Assembly: GCA_944470555.2 (NCBI GenBank)
Contig: OX104127.1
Coordinates: 119,812,741 to 119,876,740 of the forward strand
DNA: 64,000 nt
Reading direction: 5' to 3'
Source: Heterobilharzia americana
Lineage: Eukaryota > Platyhelminthes > Trematoda > Strigeidida > Schistosomatidae
Shown: in pieces, positions 37,031 to 49,540 of the stretch
Layout: each line of letters starts with the position of its first letter
How positions within the stretch are numbered: the stretch's first letter is position 1
Notes under the pieces: model-generated
Database searches by the model: none
Seen by the model: the letters and a program-made list of their open reading frames with translations, nothing else
What the model was told of the DNA's origin: nothing
Translations under genes and position numbers: made by a program

Positions 37031-37410
37031 TCTCCATGTATCTCCTGAGGGAGGACAAGGAGAAACTACATAAGACTGTATGTGGTACAACTAAGTATAA
37101 GAATTCGACTATACCTTAAGTAGCACTCATTTTGTGAGGAAAAATGTATTAGAACAGAAATCACACATCAACTTTGTAACAGGTAAAAATCCCACTTCAA
37201 TAATTTAACTAAGAATGTAAAATTTTCTCGTTTTTAATATTCTTTACATTACTTAAATTTTTATCACAAAATAACTCGAAATGTTGTAAAGGCTTGTGTA
37301 TGTATATACATGTACTTGGTTGTTGTTGCAATATATCACGCTGAGAATTCCAAATTGTACCACAAATTGTTTGGAATAAAGTGAAGTATTATTATCATTC
37401 TTATTACCAA

Positions 37411-38030
37411 CAGATAGTAGGAAAGCCTAACAACAGCTACTCGTCAAGTCTTATTGTCTGAACGTGGAAGGAGTAAATTTGTTGAAATATTACATGCTGT
37501 GAATTCCTTACTATATCCAACATACTATTTGGCATGGTATAATCTCGAGTTTGTGGAATCAGATAGAATAAGTAATTGGAAGGTTGTTGGGCTGTAGTAG
37601 TCTAGATAGTGTTTACACCTTACACATTGGCTTCAGTAAAGACAAGAATTATGTTACAGTTTGTTTCGAAGTAATAACCTCTGGTGTAACCACTCCGTAG
37701 TGGTCTGATTCAAGAACTTTCTGCAGTGGGCAATGCTGATAAGAATGGATATAAGTAGTATATGTTGAGAGTGTGGCTAAAATCATAAGGAATTACCAGC
37801 AGTGGGTAAAGATTCTGTCCAGAGAAACACAAGAGACAATATGGGAGTATTACGAGCAAATAGAGATAGAAGCAGAAGAGGAAATGAAGCCCATTGCGTA
37901 AATGATTGTTTTACTGAGAAGTGTACAACATTTCGTTCGAAATGCAGTCTGAAGGCTATCTACTTGTTTATTCCAGTTATTTATCTCTGATGACTCCACT
38001 GCAGCTACTTCTGAACCCACCAGTTGTCTG
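37411..38030. other. No recognised feature
   Basis: Unassigned AT-rich sequence. No domain or repeat identified. Confidence 0.4.
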
Positions 38031-38180
38031 GTGACCTTGGTCAGCTCACGAATATCCATGGTTTGAGCGGCGTTCACAGTGAGTGATGTCGTTCTCATTT
38101 AAACCCGAACCCGGGACCAATCTCTTCAAACACCAGAGCTTTATTCAGTAGACCACTGGATCACGATAGCTACTCTTTGT
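38030..38180 (-). repeat. Sm-alpha tRNA-like head, HHR lost
   Basis: Minus strand shows the head with A-box-like TGGTCTACTGAATAAAGC and B-box-like GGTTCGGGTTTAAATG followed by the CATCACTCACTGTGAA segment. No hammerhead core remains. Confidence 0.6.
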
Positions 38181-39120
38181 ACGAAGAGAATAGTATAGTC
38201 TTTGATGTTACAGCTCAGAACTTCAGGTACATTAATTTACTCTTATGACTAAATCCTTGGTAGTTCATAACCTTTTATTTCCTTTTAAAACAATGACGAC
38301 TATAAACATCAAACCCATCTGGAACTCTACCACCTGTTTGTCAGTAATCGCTAGTAGTATATGTCTGTAGTTTGATGGAAACTGGTTCAAAACTTCACCA
38401 CTCTCTATCTCAGTCAAGAAGGATATTACATCAGTGTATTGTGTACTACGCAGGTGAATGTGGTGACTTCAAATCTTGGATCAAGCACCACTTCAGTCAA
38501 AAGTGATGAGCATCAGTATGTGCGAAAGTTATCATGCGTAACTGCGTATATCGATCACCGACCAACTAACCTGTTAACTTATTGGACCAAAATATCAATC
38601 CATTCAGTTCAATGACTACAGTTTTAGTCCTATGCTTCTTCGAATGCCTTGTCTTGCTTAACTATGCCGCTGTGAATCAACCGGCTTTGTTTACTACTTG
38701 TTAAAGGGATAGTCCCGGGGTTATTTACCTCAGTAAATGAATAACAATAGCCTATTCATTAGTGTACAGCATTGAGGTGAACTTCCTGATGTTGTTATGA
38801 AAATCCATCACCTCTAGTGTCAAATAAGTTGAATGAACACCTGTGAATGAGATTATAAGTGCACAATAGTTGAACAGTAATTTACTGACCAGAAATCGTC
38901 ATGATTCTCGGCTCCCTCCCAAACAAGTTTGTGGAGGTGTACTTACTGCTCATTCATTTCAAATTAGCAGGAAATAACTCTCTGATGATCTTTCGTTTCT
39001 AACCTACTTATCTCCTATCTAATATGAATTTATGATGGAAAAATTATATTTCTGGGCACAAATTTATGCATAGAATTCACATTTCATTCTGAAACAATCG
39101 ATCAGCTGATGGAGAAGTGA
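38181..39120. other. No recognised feature
   Basis: No conserved coding or RNA signature found. Confidence 0.4.
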
Positions 39121-39240
39121 TTAATAATGGAGTATATTTGTAGCTCAGGTGGATGGTCTTGGTTGGATTGTGTTCTCTGAGTTGGGTTGTTTAATTGATT
39201 AAACAACCAAGAAGTGAGTAACGTGTATAATAATCAACTG
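39121..39240. repeat. PLE 3'-tail fragment (short inverted pair)
   Basis: Minus-strand segment matching the NNPAQRTQ..QDHPPE coding tail (TCAGGTGGATGGTCTTGG at about 39145), then a short inverted piece AATTGATTAAACAACC. Confidence 0.6.
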
Positions 39241-39306
39241 TGTTTTGTTTACTACTGTAGTGACAAATCCTTATTTTCTGTTATTGCCTGGATTGACTGA
39301 TTGATG

Positions 39307-39362
39307 AGCACACGCACACGCACACGCACACGCACACGCACACGCACACGCACACGCACAGA
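39307..39362. repeat. (GCACAC)n microsatellite
   Basis: About nine hexamer units alternating CACACG. Confidence 0.95.
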
Positions 39363-39677
39363 CACCTGATGAAGAGATCTACGAAGTCTGAAAGACAGAC
39401 AATACTCCTTCGTTTGCATACGTATTTACACACTACTAAACACCATTATCGTGATGCAATTTCAAAGGTCAGATGTTGAAGTGTAGAGTGTGGCGGCTAA
39501 GTTCAACGTCTAATGTATTTCTATCATGATTGAAAAAGTAGAATAAAGATATCAATCAAAAATGTATTGAAAACCTTTCACAAAAATTAATCCTGTTTTC
39601 ATTCATATAATTACTGATTCATTTGAAAGTGACAAGATTGATAATTTGAAGATAACCTTTGAACCATCTCAATGGAT

Positions 39678-40345
39678 GAGTTGATATTCCCCACATTGTC
39701 AAATAAGCTAAGGTTACAGTGTTGTATAATGTCCCATTGTTGATTGGATTGAAGTGATCAGTCGCTATTGACATGTCGGCTGCTGTGGGTAAGCCTCGAT
39801 ATTGCCAGTATTTGCAGTTTGACATTGATGATAGATAACCACGCCTGGTTAACTAGTTCACTAGTTACTAGCCTGTCCTAAGCTCGGATAAAGAGGAAAG
39901 GTTGGACATACGGCTAGCGATCCTACACCACAAAACCAAATCCAATCTCTAGAAAAACTTCAAAAAATAGAGGAAATATAAAAATGAACTTATTCCTCAC
40001 TGGAATCGATGAGACAAAATGACGCCAGTTGGTGGAAGTCTTCGGGAAGCCAATTGGCCGATATCTCTTCTCTCCTCTCGATGAAGTTGAAGGCAAACAT
40101 AGGCACATGGAATGTCCACACGATGTTTGAAGCTGGCTGTCTGGCTGGTAAGGCTCCATAGATCGCGAAAGAAATGAGAAGATATATCATAGAAGTACTA
40201 GGCTAGGAATCTGAAGATGGAATGAAGGTGGACTCTCCAAACTGTCAACTCGACAGTCAATAATCTACTCCGATATTCTCATCCACACGTCAACCACGAG
40301 CACAGCACACTGGATTTTTGAATGGCTATCATAACATCCTCAACA
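39678..40345. repeat. Inverted-repeat arm: Sm-alpha tail plus RTE 5' end (arm 1)
   Basis: Nearly identical, in inverse orientation, to 45408-46066. It comprises an Sm-alpha tail remnant (39678-39837) followed by the RTE 5' end. Because the shared part crosses the RTE boundary into its flank, this is a duplication of DNA rather than two independent insertions. Confidence 0.9.
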
Positions 40346-42225
40346 GCATTGAAGGCTCTCTCTCATGCAATGGGAACCAATGTCCTCCTCCACGAACAGC
40401 ATCATAACAGCAACATTCAACTCAAAAAGAAGGAAACTCACAATCATACAATGCTACACTACGCTACACTACGCACCTACAAATAATGCAGATGAAGAGA
40501 AGAAGGAGGAATTCTACAAACTACTACTATCAGTAATAGACAAGACCCCTCTTCAGTTGGCGATATCAAAATTCATTCTAATGGGTGGGATGACATGAAC
40601 GCGAAACAGGGAGCGGACAACACAGGATGACAACCAATCATGGGTCCAAAACCACTCAGTGAAGTGATGAATGAGAATGGAAAACTGTTTTCGGATATCT
40701 CCATATTCAACTACTTGGTGATTGGAGTCAGTGTGTACAAACAATGGATATTGACAAGTCAGCGACATGGATTTGATTTCACCAGACACCAAGACACACT
40801 ACACTGAAATTCAGATCAACCTCATCTCAATGTGAAGAAAGTGGAGATGGAGACGCAACCAGCCTACTGAACACAAGATCAGATGAAGAAGGGGAGTACA
40901 TAGATGTAGGTTCACACCACTCACATCACTCAATATCATCTATCTAGTGCAAGCAACCCACCTTCGAAATCAAGTTGAAAGCCTGAATTCGAAGAAGCTG
41001 GTGATGATAGACCACAGTTCAAATTCGAGCTCAATCGAAACGCGCAGAACAGAGACTGAACTGAAGGATGAGACTGAAAAGGACACCTTCACGTCAGTCA
41101 GTCATCAGGAAAAAGTGTGAGACATTGAGCAACACCCCTGAAGAAAGGTGTGTGGAAGAGGACTGAAACTGTTTGAAAGAGAGGTGGGAGGAAACCTGCA
41201 TAACCGTGTTGGGAAGGAAGAAGAAGCAAGACAAGACAAGACAAGACAAGATATGACAAGGAATGGGTTTCGACGGATATATGCAAGCTGATAGAGGAGG
41301 GAGAGGAAGAAGATGATGATAATGATGATGATGATAGTGAAGCAGAAGATGAAGCAGTGCAGTGCAGTGCAGTGCAATACAAGAATGAACAACGAAAACG
41401 GGAATTGAGTACAACGTATAAAACATGACACTGGATAGAGAAGTGAATAAGAGTGCGTCGATACACAAAACACACTTCTACGACACACTGAAAAGTCAAG
41501 CAGAACAGGCTGATGGTAGGAGAGATAGAGACCTGACAACACTGTATCAAATAACCAGGTTACTATCTTGGAGGGAAGAGATCAATGCAGATGAAACCAA
41601 TGAGATGGTGAAGGAGGTGAAGTTGTCAAAGAGGAGAAACAAAGGATAGAGTGGTCTGACCAGTTCAGAAAACTCTCGAATCGACCACCACCACCACCAT
41701 CACTAGCACCAACACCTGCAACGCGTCCAGAAACACGTATGGCAACCCCAGAATTACCAGTGAACACAAGCTCTCCAACAAAATCCGAAGTGAAGTCTTG
41801 AACGCCACGTCATGAATTCGCTGACATCCAGGAAAGCAGTAGGACTGGATGGAATTCCACCAGAAGTACTGGAAACAGATGCATAGACATCAGCAGCGGA
41901 CATGCTCACACCACACCACACAACACAACACAACACAAAACACAACACAACACAACACTATTGCAGAATGTTTCGAAGGAAGGAAAGGTAGCTGGTGATC
42001 GATTGGAAGAAGGACTACCTCACTGAAATTCCAAAGAAGGGAGACCTCAGTCTTTGCAACATCAAGGACTGGCGCGGAATCATGCAGCTGTCCAACCCAA
42101 GCAAAATGTTAAACCTCGTCATCCTGGAGAGACAAAATTATGGTGCAGGGAACAGAGTGAAATGGTGACGTGCTATTGAAGCCCTATGCTTCACTAACAA
42201 CCCAACGGACAAACAATAAAGTAAT
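39838..42225 (+). mobile_element. RTE copy with internal deletion
   Basis: Begins with ACCACGCCTGGTTAACTAG like the full element, keeps diverged endonuclease (40080-40980) and linker (41100-41770), enters the RT as far as the CTGGAGAG segment (42126-42133), then jumps, through a short filler (ACAAAATTATGGTGCAGGG), to the 3' terminal CCCTATGCTTCACTAACAACCC and tail. The same deletion junction occurs at 58560-58610(-). (ACAAG)n near 41225-41255 and (CACAA)n near 41915-41960 are internal expansions. No open protein. Confidence 0.9.
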
Positions 42226-43740
42226 AATACAGGCTAGAGAAGAACAGCTGACTACAGAAAGTCTGACACTAAAGTAGACAAATGTATGTGACAGAATAAA
42301 TATTTGGAAATGTTGAAATTCTCGAAGATATCAAGGAGTCAATACATTTGCACTATTGTGACTGATTTCCAACAATATCACCAAGTGCCCACAATCTCCT
42401 GATTCTTATTATCATGAGGACTCCAATGACACAGCTCATATCTATCCACATGAGACTGCGATCAACAACCATAGACTCAATTGACTGAAGTCACTTATTG
42501 GTCTCGTCACCATGAGGCCTTTTACACCCAAACAAAACTGCATGTGCAGTCACATGTTGACTCCACACGTGGAACGAGTGTTCACATGATGTCCACAGCC
42601 TTCCTGTCCTACTACTACCCTCCACCTAACATAGACATTGTTGACACAGTAATTCTAGCATACGTTGGCAATGCTGGCAAGATACATATGGTCAGAAACA
42701 TGTAATCTCTTCCTTTATTCTCACCTCGAACATGAGTACTACACGAGGAAGTGGACTGCAGTACAGTATACTCATCATTTAATAGGCAATTAGATATAAT
42801 TTCTATGTGGGAGATGATGTAAATTGACAAATCCCACAACGTCCCTCTGTATTGAAGCTGAGATTTCATTACCAACCAACCGATTCAGTCTCATTCAATT
42901 CGGGGAGTTGCATCATTTCGAACGGGCTGGCTACTGACGAAATCTCAGCTTGAATACAGAGGCCTCGTTAGACATTTGACAACTTACTTCATGTCTCCGC
43001 TCCTTTTCTTCTTTCTCCACTCCGATAAGTAGGCGAACTTGCTTTACCTGGAGCACATATTTAAGCCAATGCTTTTGGTGTAAATGAAGCCTGCTTATTA
43101 AGGTGGTGATGGTGGTGAGGATAGTTCAGCCAGCCAACATGGAGACCTACAATTCAACTTCATCATTCAACGAACACTTATTTGGTTGATGCATTGTTAG
43201 GAGCTTAGTAGCCCACAATCATGTGTTCGCTTCAGCTCACTCTTCACTTGCAAAGTAGGAGGTTGAAAACACTTTAACAGTAACAGTACATAATACAATT
43301 TGAAAATATGTAGTCGACCAATCAACACAAGTCAGAAAGGAGTGATATGATTTAACATAGTCAGTGGAAAGATTTTCAATAGCCACCGTAACACCTGCCG
43401 GAATAAATAATCAGCTTTTGGCATTCCATCTGGTAAGATAGTTTCGCATAACATAAAGAAGCATAATTGCTTATCACAACATTTGTTAGGGTGGCCTTTA
43501 AAGTTGTTCTCAATTATGACATGGTTTTCTATGCATAATTTATGCTACTACAGTAAATGTCATAGGCAATAATTAGTTTATAACCATGACTCAGGCAAAC
43601 ACTCAAGCAATGACTCATGATTGAAATCAAGATAAAATCAATGCTAAAATATGATTGGACAAATGGCTATTTGGAAGATTGATCACAGTTCTACTTATTG
43701 TATAATTTGATTTAAGGGTTCAAATGACACTTATGCAATT
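42226..43740. repeat. 1.5-kb segment duplicated in inverse at 57000-58497
   Basis: Near-identical to the reverse complement of 57000-58497. Contains a 74-codon open frame (42481-42705) of unknown nature conserved only as part of the duplication, and an inverted repeat at 42844-42962. 43400-43520 resembles dispersed repeats at 29.8 and 54.8 kb. Confidence 0.85.
42844..42962. repeat. Hairpin-forming inverted repeat
   Basis: Arms CCTCTGTATTGAAGCTGAGA... (42844-42867) and its complement (42939-42962), 24 bases with one mismatch and a 71-base loop. Also present in the copy near 57763-57881. Confidence 0.8.
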
Positions 43741-43892
43741 TAGAGGTAGTATTCATCATGCACTGACACCAGTTGGGGAGTCATTGAGATTCTGGGAGAA
43801 GTGGACATGTGTTTCGTCCTAGTATGGGACTCCTCAGCAGTACGCACCCACGGTTCACTTAGGGATCGAACTCAAGACCTACTGGTTGCACT
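43741..43892 (-). repeat. SINE-2 fragment with HHR, truncated by RTE
   Basis: Inverse duplicate of 56836-56990. HHR at 43798-43843 (-): CTGAGGA, GTCC/GGAC, GAAA, stem III ACA/TGT, GTC. Stem I mismatched (TACTG with CACTT). The tRNA-like part is cut at 43892, where an RTE 3' half begins. Confidence 0.8.
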
Positions 43893-45407
43893 TCCAAGGA
43901 AGGGAGACCTCAGTCTTTGCAAGATCAAGGACTGGCGCGGAATCATGACGCTGTCCACCCCAAGTAAAATATAAAAATGCATCGTACTGGAGAGATTAAA
44001 ACGTGTTCTGGATTCAAAATTACGACCGGAACAGGCTGGCTGGCTGTCTGGCTTCAGGAAGAGCAAATCATGTGCGGATTAAATTACAACACTACATTAC
44101 GCCACGAATCATCATAGAACCGAGCACAGAATGCCAGTCAACTCAACTGAACTCAACTCTAGCTCAACTTCATCCACTTTGAAAAGGCCTTCGATCGAGA
44201 CAATGTATGAGAAGTAATTTGACAGGTAGCTGCATAGTTCAACACTACAATTTTAGTTCGACAAACCTCTATCAACCTCATTCAACAACTATATGAAAAA
44301 GTCACATGCCGAGTGATTCACAATGGAGAGCTGAGTGATGCCTTTGAAGTGAAGTGAAGTGAAGACAGGAAGGAGTTAGGCGAGGCTGCCGCCCACTATC
44401 ACCGATGATCTTCCTGATGGTGGTCTATTGGACTGGACTGGGTGATGCAACAAACTGTGAGGGGGTATGAGAAGAGAGGCATACTCTGGGATCCTAGAAG
44501 ATTTGGATTTCACCGCCGATGATGATTTGCGTCTAGTATGTTGTTGCACAATCTCAAAGATCTACATGCGGAAACTAACAAACTGAGAGAAGAGGTAAGG
44601 CAGCGAAAAGGGGTCTTCAAGTGAATCTAGAGAAGATATAGGTGATGAAGATACCTAACCAACAACAACATCAACAAGCACCAATTATTATGAACGACAG
44701 AAACTTAAAGGAAGTAGTCTCTCTCACCTACTGCTGTACCTAGGCAAGGTAGCATCGCTTCAATTACAGGTGCCACAGGCACACCTGAGGATGTCAAAGC
44801 AGTCAGGATCGGATAGACAGCAAGACACGCCTTCCTGCATTCATCTGAAACAATCAGTGTGGAGATCTACTAGACTTCACTCAACTCTACTGCACTCAGC
44901 ATAAAGCGTGAACAACATCCCGATTTTCAACACCAATATGAAGTCAGTGTTTGTATATGGTTCAGAGACTTCAGTCGTTTCTAAAAGCATTTCCAACAAA
45001 CTACAGATACACGTCATCAACAGCTGCCACCTACACTCACTCGATACTGACTGACACTGAAGATGGAGATGAGATGGCCAGAATAATAAGAATAAACAAC
45101 AAAGAACTCACTCTGGCTGACTGGCGACCAACCAAGAACCCATCACCCAACAAATATGCAGAAGAAGAAAGTGGAGGTGGATTGGATTCAGAAGGCGTTT
45201 CGGGGACATCACGCATCAAGTCAGGTCAGGCCGTCGAGTGGAATCCAAGTGGGAAACGACGAGTTGGTAATTCGAGGTGAGAGTGACATGGAGGAGATGG
45301 TGTGATGAAGAAGTGACAGCTTATAGGCAATGGTGGAGCCAGGTTCAAAAGACTGAAGAAAAGAGTGAAATAAAGGCGTGCTACTGAAGCCCTATTTTCC
45401 ACTAGGG
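43893..45407 (+). mobile_element. RTE RT and 3' half
   Basis: Starts at CTTCCAAGGAAGGGAGACC (homologous to 7431) and runs to the CCACTAGGGA end. The catalytic block reads ADDD (GCC GAT GAT GAT), one extra GAT. It lacks the usual TAA tail because the inverted fragment at 45408 follows directly. Confidence 0.88.
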
Positions 45408-45902
45408 AAATCATGATAGCCACTCGAAAACTCAGTGTGCTGTGCTCGTGGTTGACGTGTGAGTGAGAATATCGGAGTAGATTATTGACTGTCGAGTTGA
45501 CAGTTTGGAGAGTCCACCTTCATTCCATCTTCAGATTCCTAGCCTAGTACTTCTATGATATATCTTCTCATTTCTTTCGCGATCTATGGAGCCTTACCAG
45601 CCAGACAGCCAGCTTCAAACATCGTGTGGACATTCCATGTGCCTATGTTTGCCTTCAACTTCATCGAGAGGAGAGAAGAGATATCGGCCAATTGGCTTCC
45701 CGAAGACTTCCACCAACTGGCGTCATTTTGTCTCATCGATTCCAGTGAGGAATAAGTTCATTTTTATATTTCCTCTATTTTTTGAAGTTTTTCTAGAGAT
45801 TGGATTTGGTTTTGTGGTGTAGGATCGCTAGCCGTATGTCCAACCTTTCCTCTTTATCCGAGCTTAGGACAGGCTAGTAACTAGTGAACTAGTTAACCAG
45901 GC
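45408..45902 (-). mobile_element. RTE 5' fragment, inverted
   Basis: Minus-strand copy of the RTE 5' end and start of the endonuclease (AETSANWLPEDFHQ-like region), almost identical to 39838-40345. Joined head-on to the 3' end of the preceding RTE fragment. Confidence 0.9.
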
Positions 45903-46066
45903 GTGGTTATCTATCATCAATGTCAAACTGCAAATACTGGCAATATCGAGGCTTACCCACAGCAGCCGACATGTCAATAGCGACTGATCACTTCAATCCA
46001 ATCAACAATGGGACATTATACAACACTGTAACCTTAGCTTATTTGACAATGTGGGGAATATCAACT
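45903..46066 (-). repeat. Sm-alpha tail remnant, arm 2 flank
   Basis: Inverse of 39678-39837. After 46066 the similarity stops. Confidence 0.85.
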
Positions 46067-46499
46067 AGTACAAATCTTGAACTGAAGTCATTTCTGAAGA
46101 GAACCAAAAGGTGGATACTCGACCTATTTTGGCATGTGCTTAACTGATTGAGAGCCCTGTGATACAGCTTCCTAGCATGAAAATATTGTCAGGTTTAACG
46201 TAATTATGTAAACATTGAAAATAGTAGTTAACCAATGCATTACGGCATCAATAGGTTACGTCAGTTGTGTAAGTTTATTTTAGCGTTTAGGTTTCCGCAC
46301 GTTGACATTCGGCATTTTTGTGTTTCCTTTCTACTAATGATGAGCAACGATACAGTCATAGTCCCTGGCTTATTCACTAATAGACAGTTAAGTGGACATT
46401 CTTCCCTTGAAATGATCTCTTTATCTCTAACTAACGACTAAATTGTTTGTCTGAGCACTTTTTACCGCATAATTTGTTATCGAATTTGCCTTCTGTCAT

Positions 46500-46935
46500 C
46501 AGTACTGAAAGTTGGTATTCATCACGGACCGACGTCTGTTAAAGGAAGATTAGAAACCTGGGAGCAGTGGACAGCTGTTTCATCTTAGTAAGGGACCCCT
46601 CAACAGTGTCCAAGCCTGATGGACGTGAGGACAGATACTTAGTGATGACAAGCTATGTCATAGACTGACAGAATCTGGGAATATGAACCAATGGAATACG
46701 ACCCAATGACTCAATGGTAACGTGCTGGCCTTGGAACCTCAAGGTCATGGCCTTGAGACCTGGTGGAGAGAGGTGGGGTCATGGGTATGCACTGATTAGG
46801 AGTCCCATACCAGTGGGACGAAACAGGTATCCAGTGATCCCAGGTTTCTAATGTTCCTCCAACTCATGTCAGTTCATTATGAATACCAACTTGTAATCAA
46901 TCAATAAATCCCCACAAACCCTCAAATTGAAGGTA
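46500..46935. repeat. SINE-2 head-to-head pair
   Basis: Minus unit 46500-46625 and plus unit 46680-46935, with tRNA-like core (CTCAATGGTAACGTGCTGG) and a degraded HHR (CTGATTAGGAG in place of CTGCTGAGGAG; GAAA intact). Confidence 0.75.
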
Positions 46936-47473
46936 ATGATTAGTTTGGTACTGGCTCACACTAATTTACATAAGACTGGTGAAGTGTTGGTCGGTAGTAA
47001 CACAACCAATAACTCTTACAGACCAAATAAAACGCACAAATTTCCTCAGACTACCATCTTATGAGTTATCAGATCGTATTTTTCCACCCGTTGGGTGAAC
47101 GGACACTGATGATGAGGATGTCTAGTATGACATGGCAACATTTTCCACTCAGGGAACAACTCAGTTCATCGTTGATATATAAAAAGAAAATCTTCTATGT
47201 GAGTTACTACAAAACAGGAATAATCGACATATTTTTCCTTCAATTTGCTAGCCAAATAAATGTGAGTTAAAAATAGAAGAATAAGTAATAAAGAGAACGA
47301 AGATATAGAAAAAAAGTGAAAATAAAGACATGACAGAACATGAATTACGAGAGAGAGAGAGAGAGAAATCAATACTCTTTTCCAAAAAAACACGATCGCA
47401 GGTACAGATTTTTATCAGCAAGTGTGTGTGTATACGCAGACTAATAATTTGTACATTATTAGATTTGATACTG

Positions 47474-48080
47474 TGTGATGGGATTGGAGGTGAAATGAAA
47501 ATTTAGTCCGCAGTAGGATTCGAGCCGGTGACCAGCGTGTTTGAACAAGTCTTTACCGAAGGTGTTTAACTGAAGAAGCCTCCGTCGAGATATGGAGGAA
47601 TTATAGAAGGATAACTTCAAATAAATATTGACCGCAAAGTTGAATACTGTATTGTGAACATGTTGTTTAGTTTCATGACCAATAGTTGAATTGGAATCAA
47701 TACTCCATTACATACTTGTCTCGATTCTCTTTTTCGGTAATACAGATGGACTTAATTGTTGGTAAATTATTCTAATGGTTTCAAGTATTGATGTGTTTGT
47801 AACCATGGCAACTGTCTGCATAATGCTCCTCTTCTTGATTTGGATTGGGATGAGAAATTTTGATTGGACAGCCAGTGTGTTCAAGCGATAGTAACACGTC
47901 ATAAATTCACATGGCAGTCAGCTAAAAACACATAGCGGTTGAAATGATCAAGTAAAAATCTAGTCAGTAGTTGGGTCTTGTATTTCAGTTGGTAGAGCAA
48001 CCCCTCGCCCCAGAAACGCTCTGCTTGCTGGTTCGAATCGCATGGTGGCCCAAATTCTTATTTCACCTTAAATCATCACC
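47474..48080. repeat. Third-family tRNA-derived SINE, head-to-head pair
   Basis: Minus unit 47474-47580 (GGATTCGAGCCGGTGACC) and plus unit 47940-48080 (TTCAGTTGGTAGAGC, GGTTCGAATCGC, CCCAAATTC tail). Confidence 0.7.
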
Positions 48081-48119
48081 CACTACCATGAAAAGTATCT
48101 GAAGTATCTAAATTATTCA

Positions 48120-48260
48120 GATGCTGATGATGGTCTGGTGTTCTCTGAGCTCTGATATTTCGTCGTGAACATTTTATCACTAGGTTTAATGGCATTTTCA
48201 GCATTAACTTTGCTAAGAATACCTAGCCGCCATCATCCTCATCCTGGGCTACAAATCTTC
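48120..48260 (-). repeat. Diverged PLE 3'-tail fragment
   Basis: Shares GGTGTTCTCTGAGCTC and TTCAGCATTAACTT with the tail at 27300-27400. Confidence 0.5.
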
Positions 48261-48289
48261 TCCATCATTTCACTTAGATACTTAGTTCC

Positions 48290-48720
48290 ATTTGGAGGTT
48301 TGTGGTAATTTATTGATTAATTTCAGGATGGCATTCATCATGGACTGACATCAGCTGGAGGAGCGTTGGGAGCCTGAGAGCACTAGACAGCTGTTTCGTC
48401 CTTGTATGGAAGTCCTAAGTAGTATGCACTCATGACCCTACACAGTGAGGGCTCGAACCCAGGACCTTGAGGTTCCGGGGCCAGCACGTTACCATTGAGC
48501 TATTGGGTCGGATTCTAATGGTTCATGTTTCTAACTTCTGTCAGCTAACGAAATAGAACGAACATCATTTGAAGATCGCGGATTTGACCCCTGGGGGAGC
48601 AGGCGGGGTTATGGGCGCTCACTGCTGAGGAGTAGTCCCATACTGGGACGAAACATCTGTGCAGTGCTCCAATGCTTCCAGTGTTCCTCCAACCGGTGTC
48701 AGTTCATGATGGATATTTTA
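48290..48720. repeat. SINE-2 head-to-head pair with two HHR blocks
   Basis: Minus unit 48290-48570 (HHR 48380-48427) and plus unit 48575-48720 (HHR 48620-48665). The minus HHR has CTTAGGA but a compensated stem I pair (TACTA/TAGTG). The plus HHR has intact CTGAGGA, stem II and GAAA, but the cleavage C is G. Confidence 0.78.
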
Positions 48721-49540
48721 CCTTAGGTTATCATCTACCAGCGTTTCTTGTAACCACATGAACTTATCATCAGGAATTTGAACTTCTGAGGAAGATCCAG
48801 GTCATAAAGTATTAGTAAAACGTATAAGAATAGTAGGTATAGACCTGTTAGTTCGAGATCATTACTAGCTGAACGTGTGGTCAAGTTCTTTGCATTTATC
48901 ATGAGATGTATACTAAGTATATTTTTGATGGGCACTGTTCTTGTGCTTGGAAGAAGTGCATAAAATTACACCGATTTCATTATTATGGAGCATGCAAAAG
49001 TACATGGATTGGTCACTAGAGGTCAACTGTGATGCAGATTTGAATGTCTTAGGGCATATCACTTTCTTGGAAGTTACCGATAGGCCTTGCTGACGGATGC
49101 CAAAAGTGAGAAACCTAGACCAAAGAGGACTTTCTGTCAGTTGCCTACATCCAACTAGCTAACACATAGAAAGCTATTTGGCGATATTTATAGATTTAGA
49201 TGTAAATTAGCTCTTTCCAGATCGATAAATTGAAGATAAACGTCTAAAGATTGATTTCGTTTGGAATGTGAAGTGTCAATCCATACCGGAGACAGAATGT
49301 GTGATATTCAGTTTCATCTAGTGTAATACCAGAAAGATTATGGACTGTTTACTAGAAGGACTTATGGAATTCATTATTTATCCAAAACACGAATTGATTA
49401 GTAAAACTAGGTACTCAATGGCTATCAACCAATGGGTCACGGGTATGAATCCCACTCCAATTACTGAGCAGCAAGATAGAATGGTGTGGCTCATTACCTA
49501 CTATAAGGACGAATATTAATTATGGATAGTGGCTACCACT
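48721..49540. other. No recognised gene; tRNA-like fragments
   Basis: 49050-49170 shares short blocks with 22130-22230. GGTCACGGGTATGAATCCC near 49434 is B-box-like. Nothing coding. Confidence 0.4.

Larger units (their letters stand above)
33023..37410 (+). mobile_element. CR1/Jockey-superfamily non-LTR retrotransposon, interrupted by RTE
   Basis: Encodes an endonuclease (33140-33880) and RT (34340-35033 and 36438-37030), with a 3' region ending near an AATAAA signal (about 37376) and a TTATTATCATTC-like end. The order and motifs are those of CR1-like elements, which schistosomes carry (SR1, Perere families). Many frameshifts and stops; one Trp of the endonuclease motif is a stop. A 1.4-kb RTE copy sits in the catalytic motif. 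The 5' limit is approximate. Confidence 0.85.

Noticed and set aside
39307..39362. Regular repeats considered as a CRISPR-like array
   Set aside because: Simple hexamer microsatellite without spacers; host is eukaryotic.
41094..41550. Three overlapping minus-strand frames of 124-150 codons
   Set aside because: Antisense of the RTE linker and its ACAAG/GATGAT expansions.
42481..42705. 74-codon frame conserved between two copies (also 58019-58213 minus)
   Set aside because: Conservation is explained by near-identity of the duplicated DNA; no domain, and the antisense frame is equally conserved.
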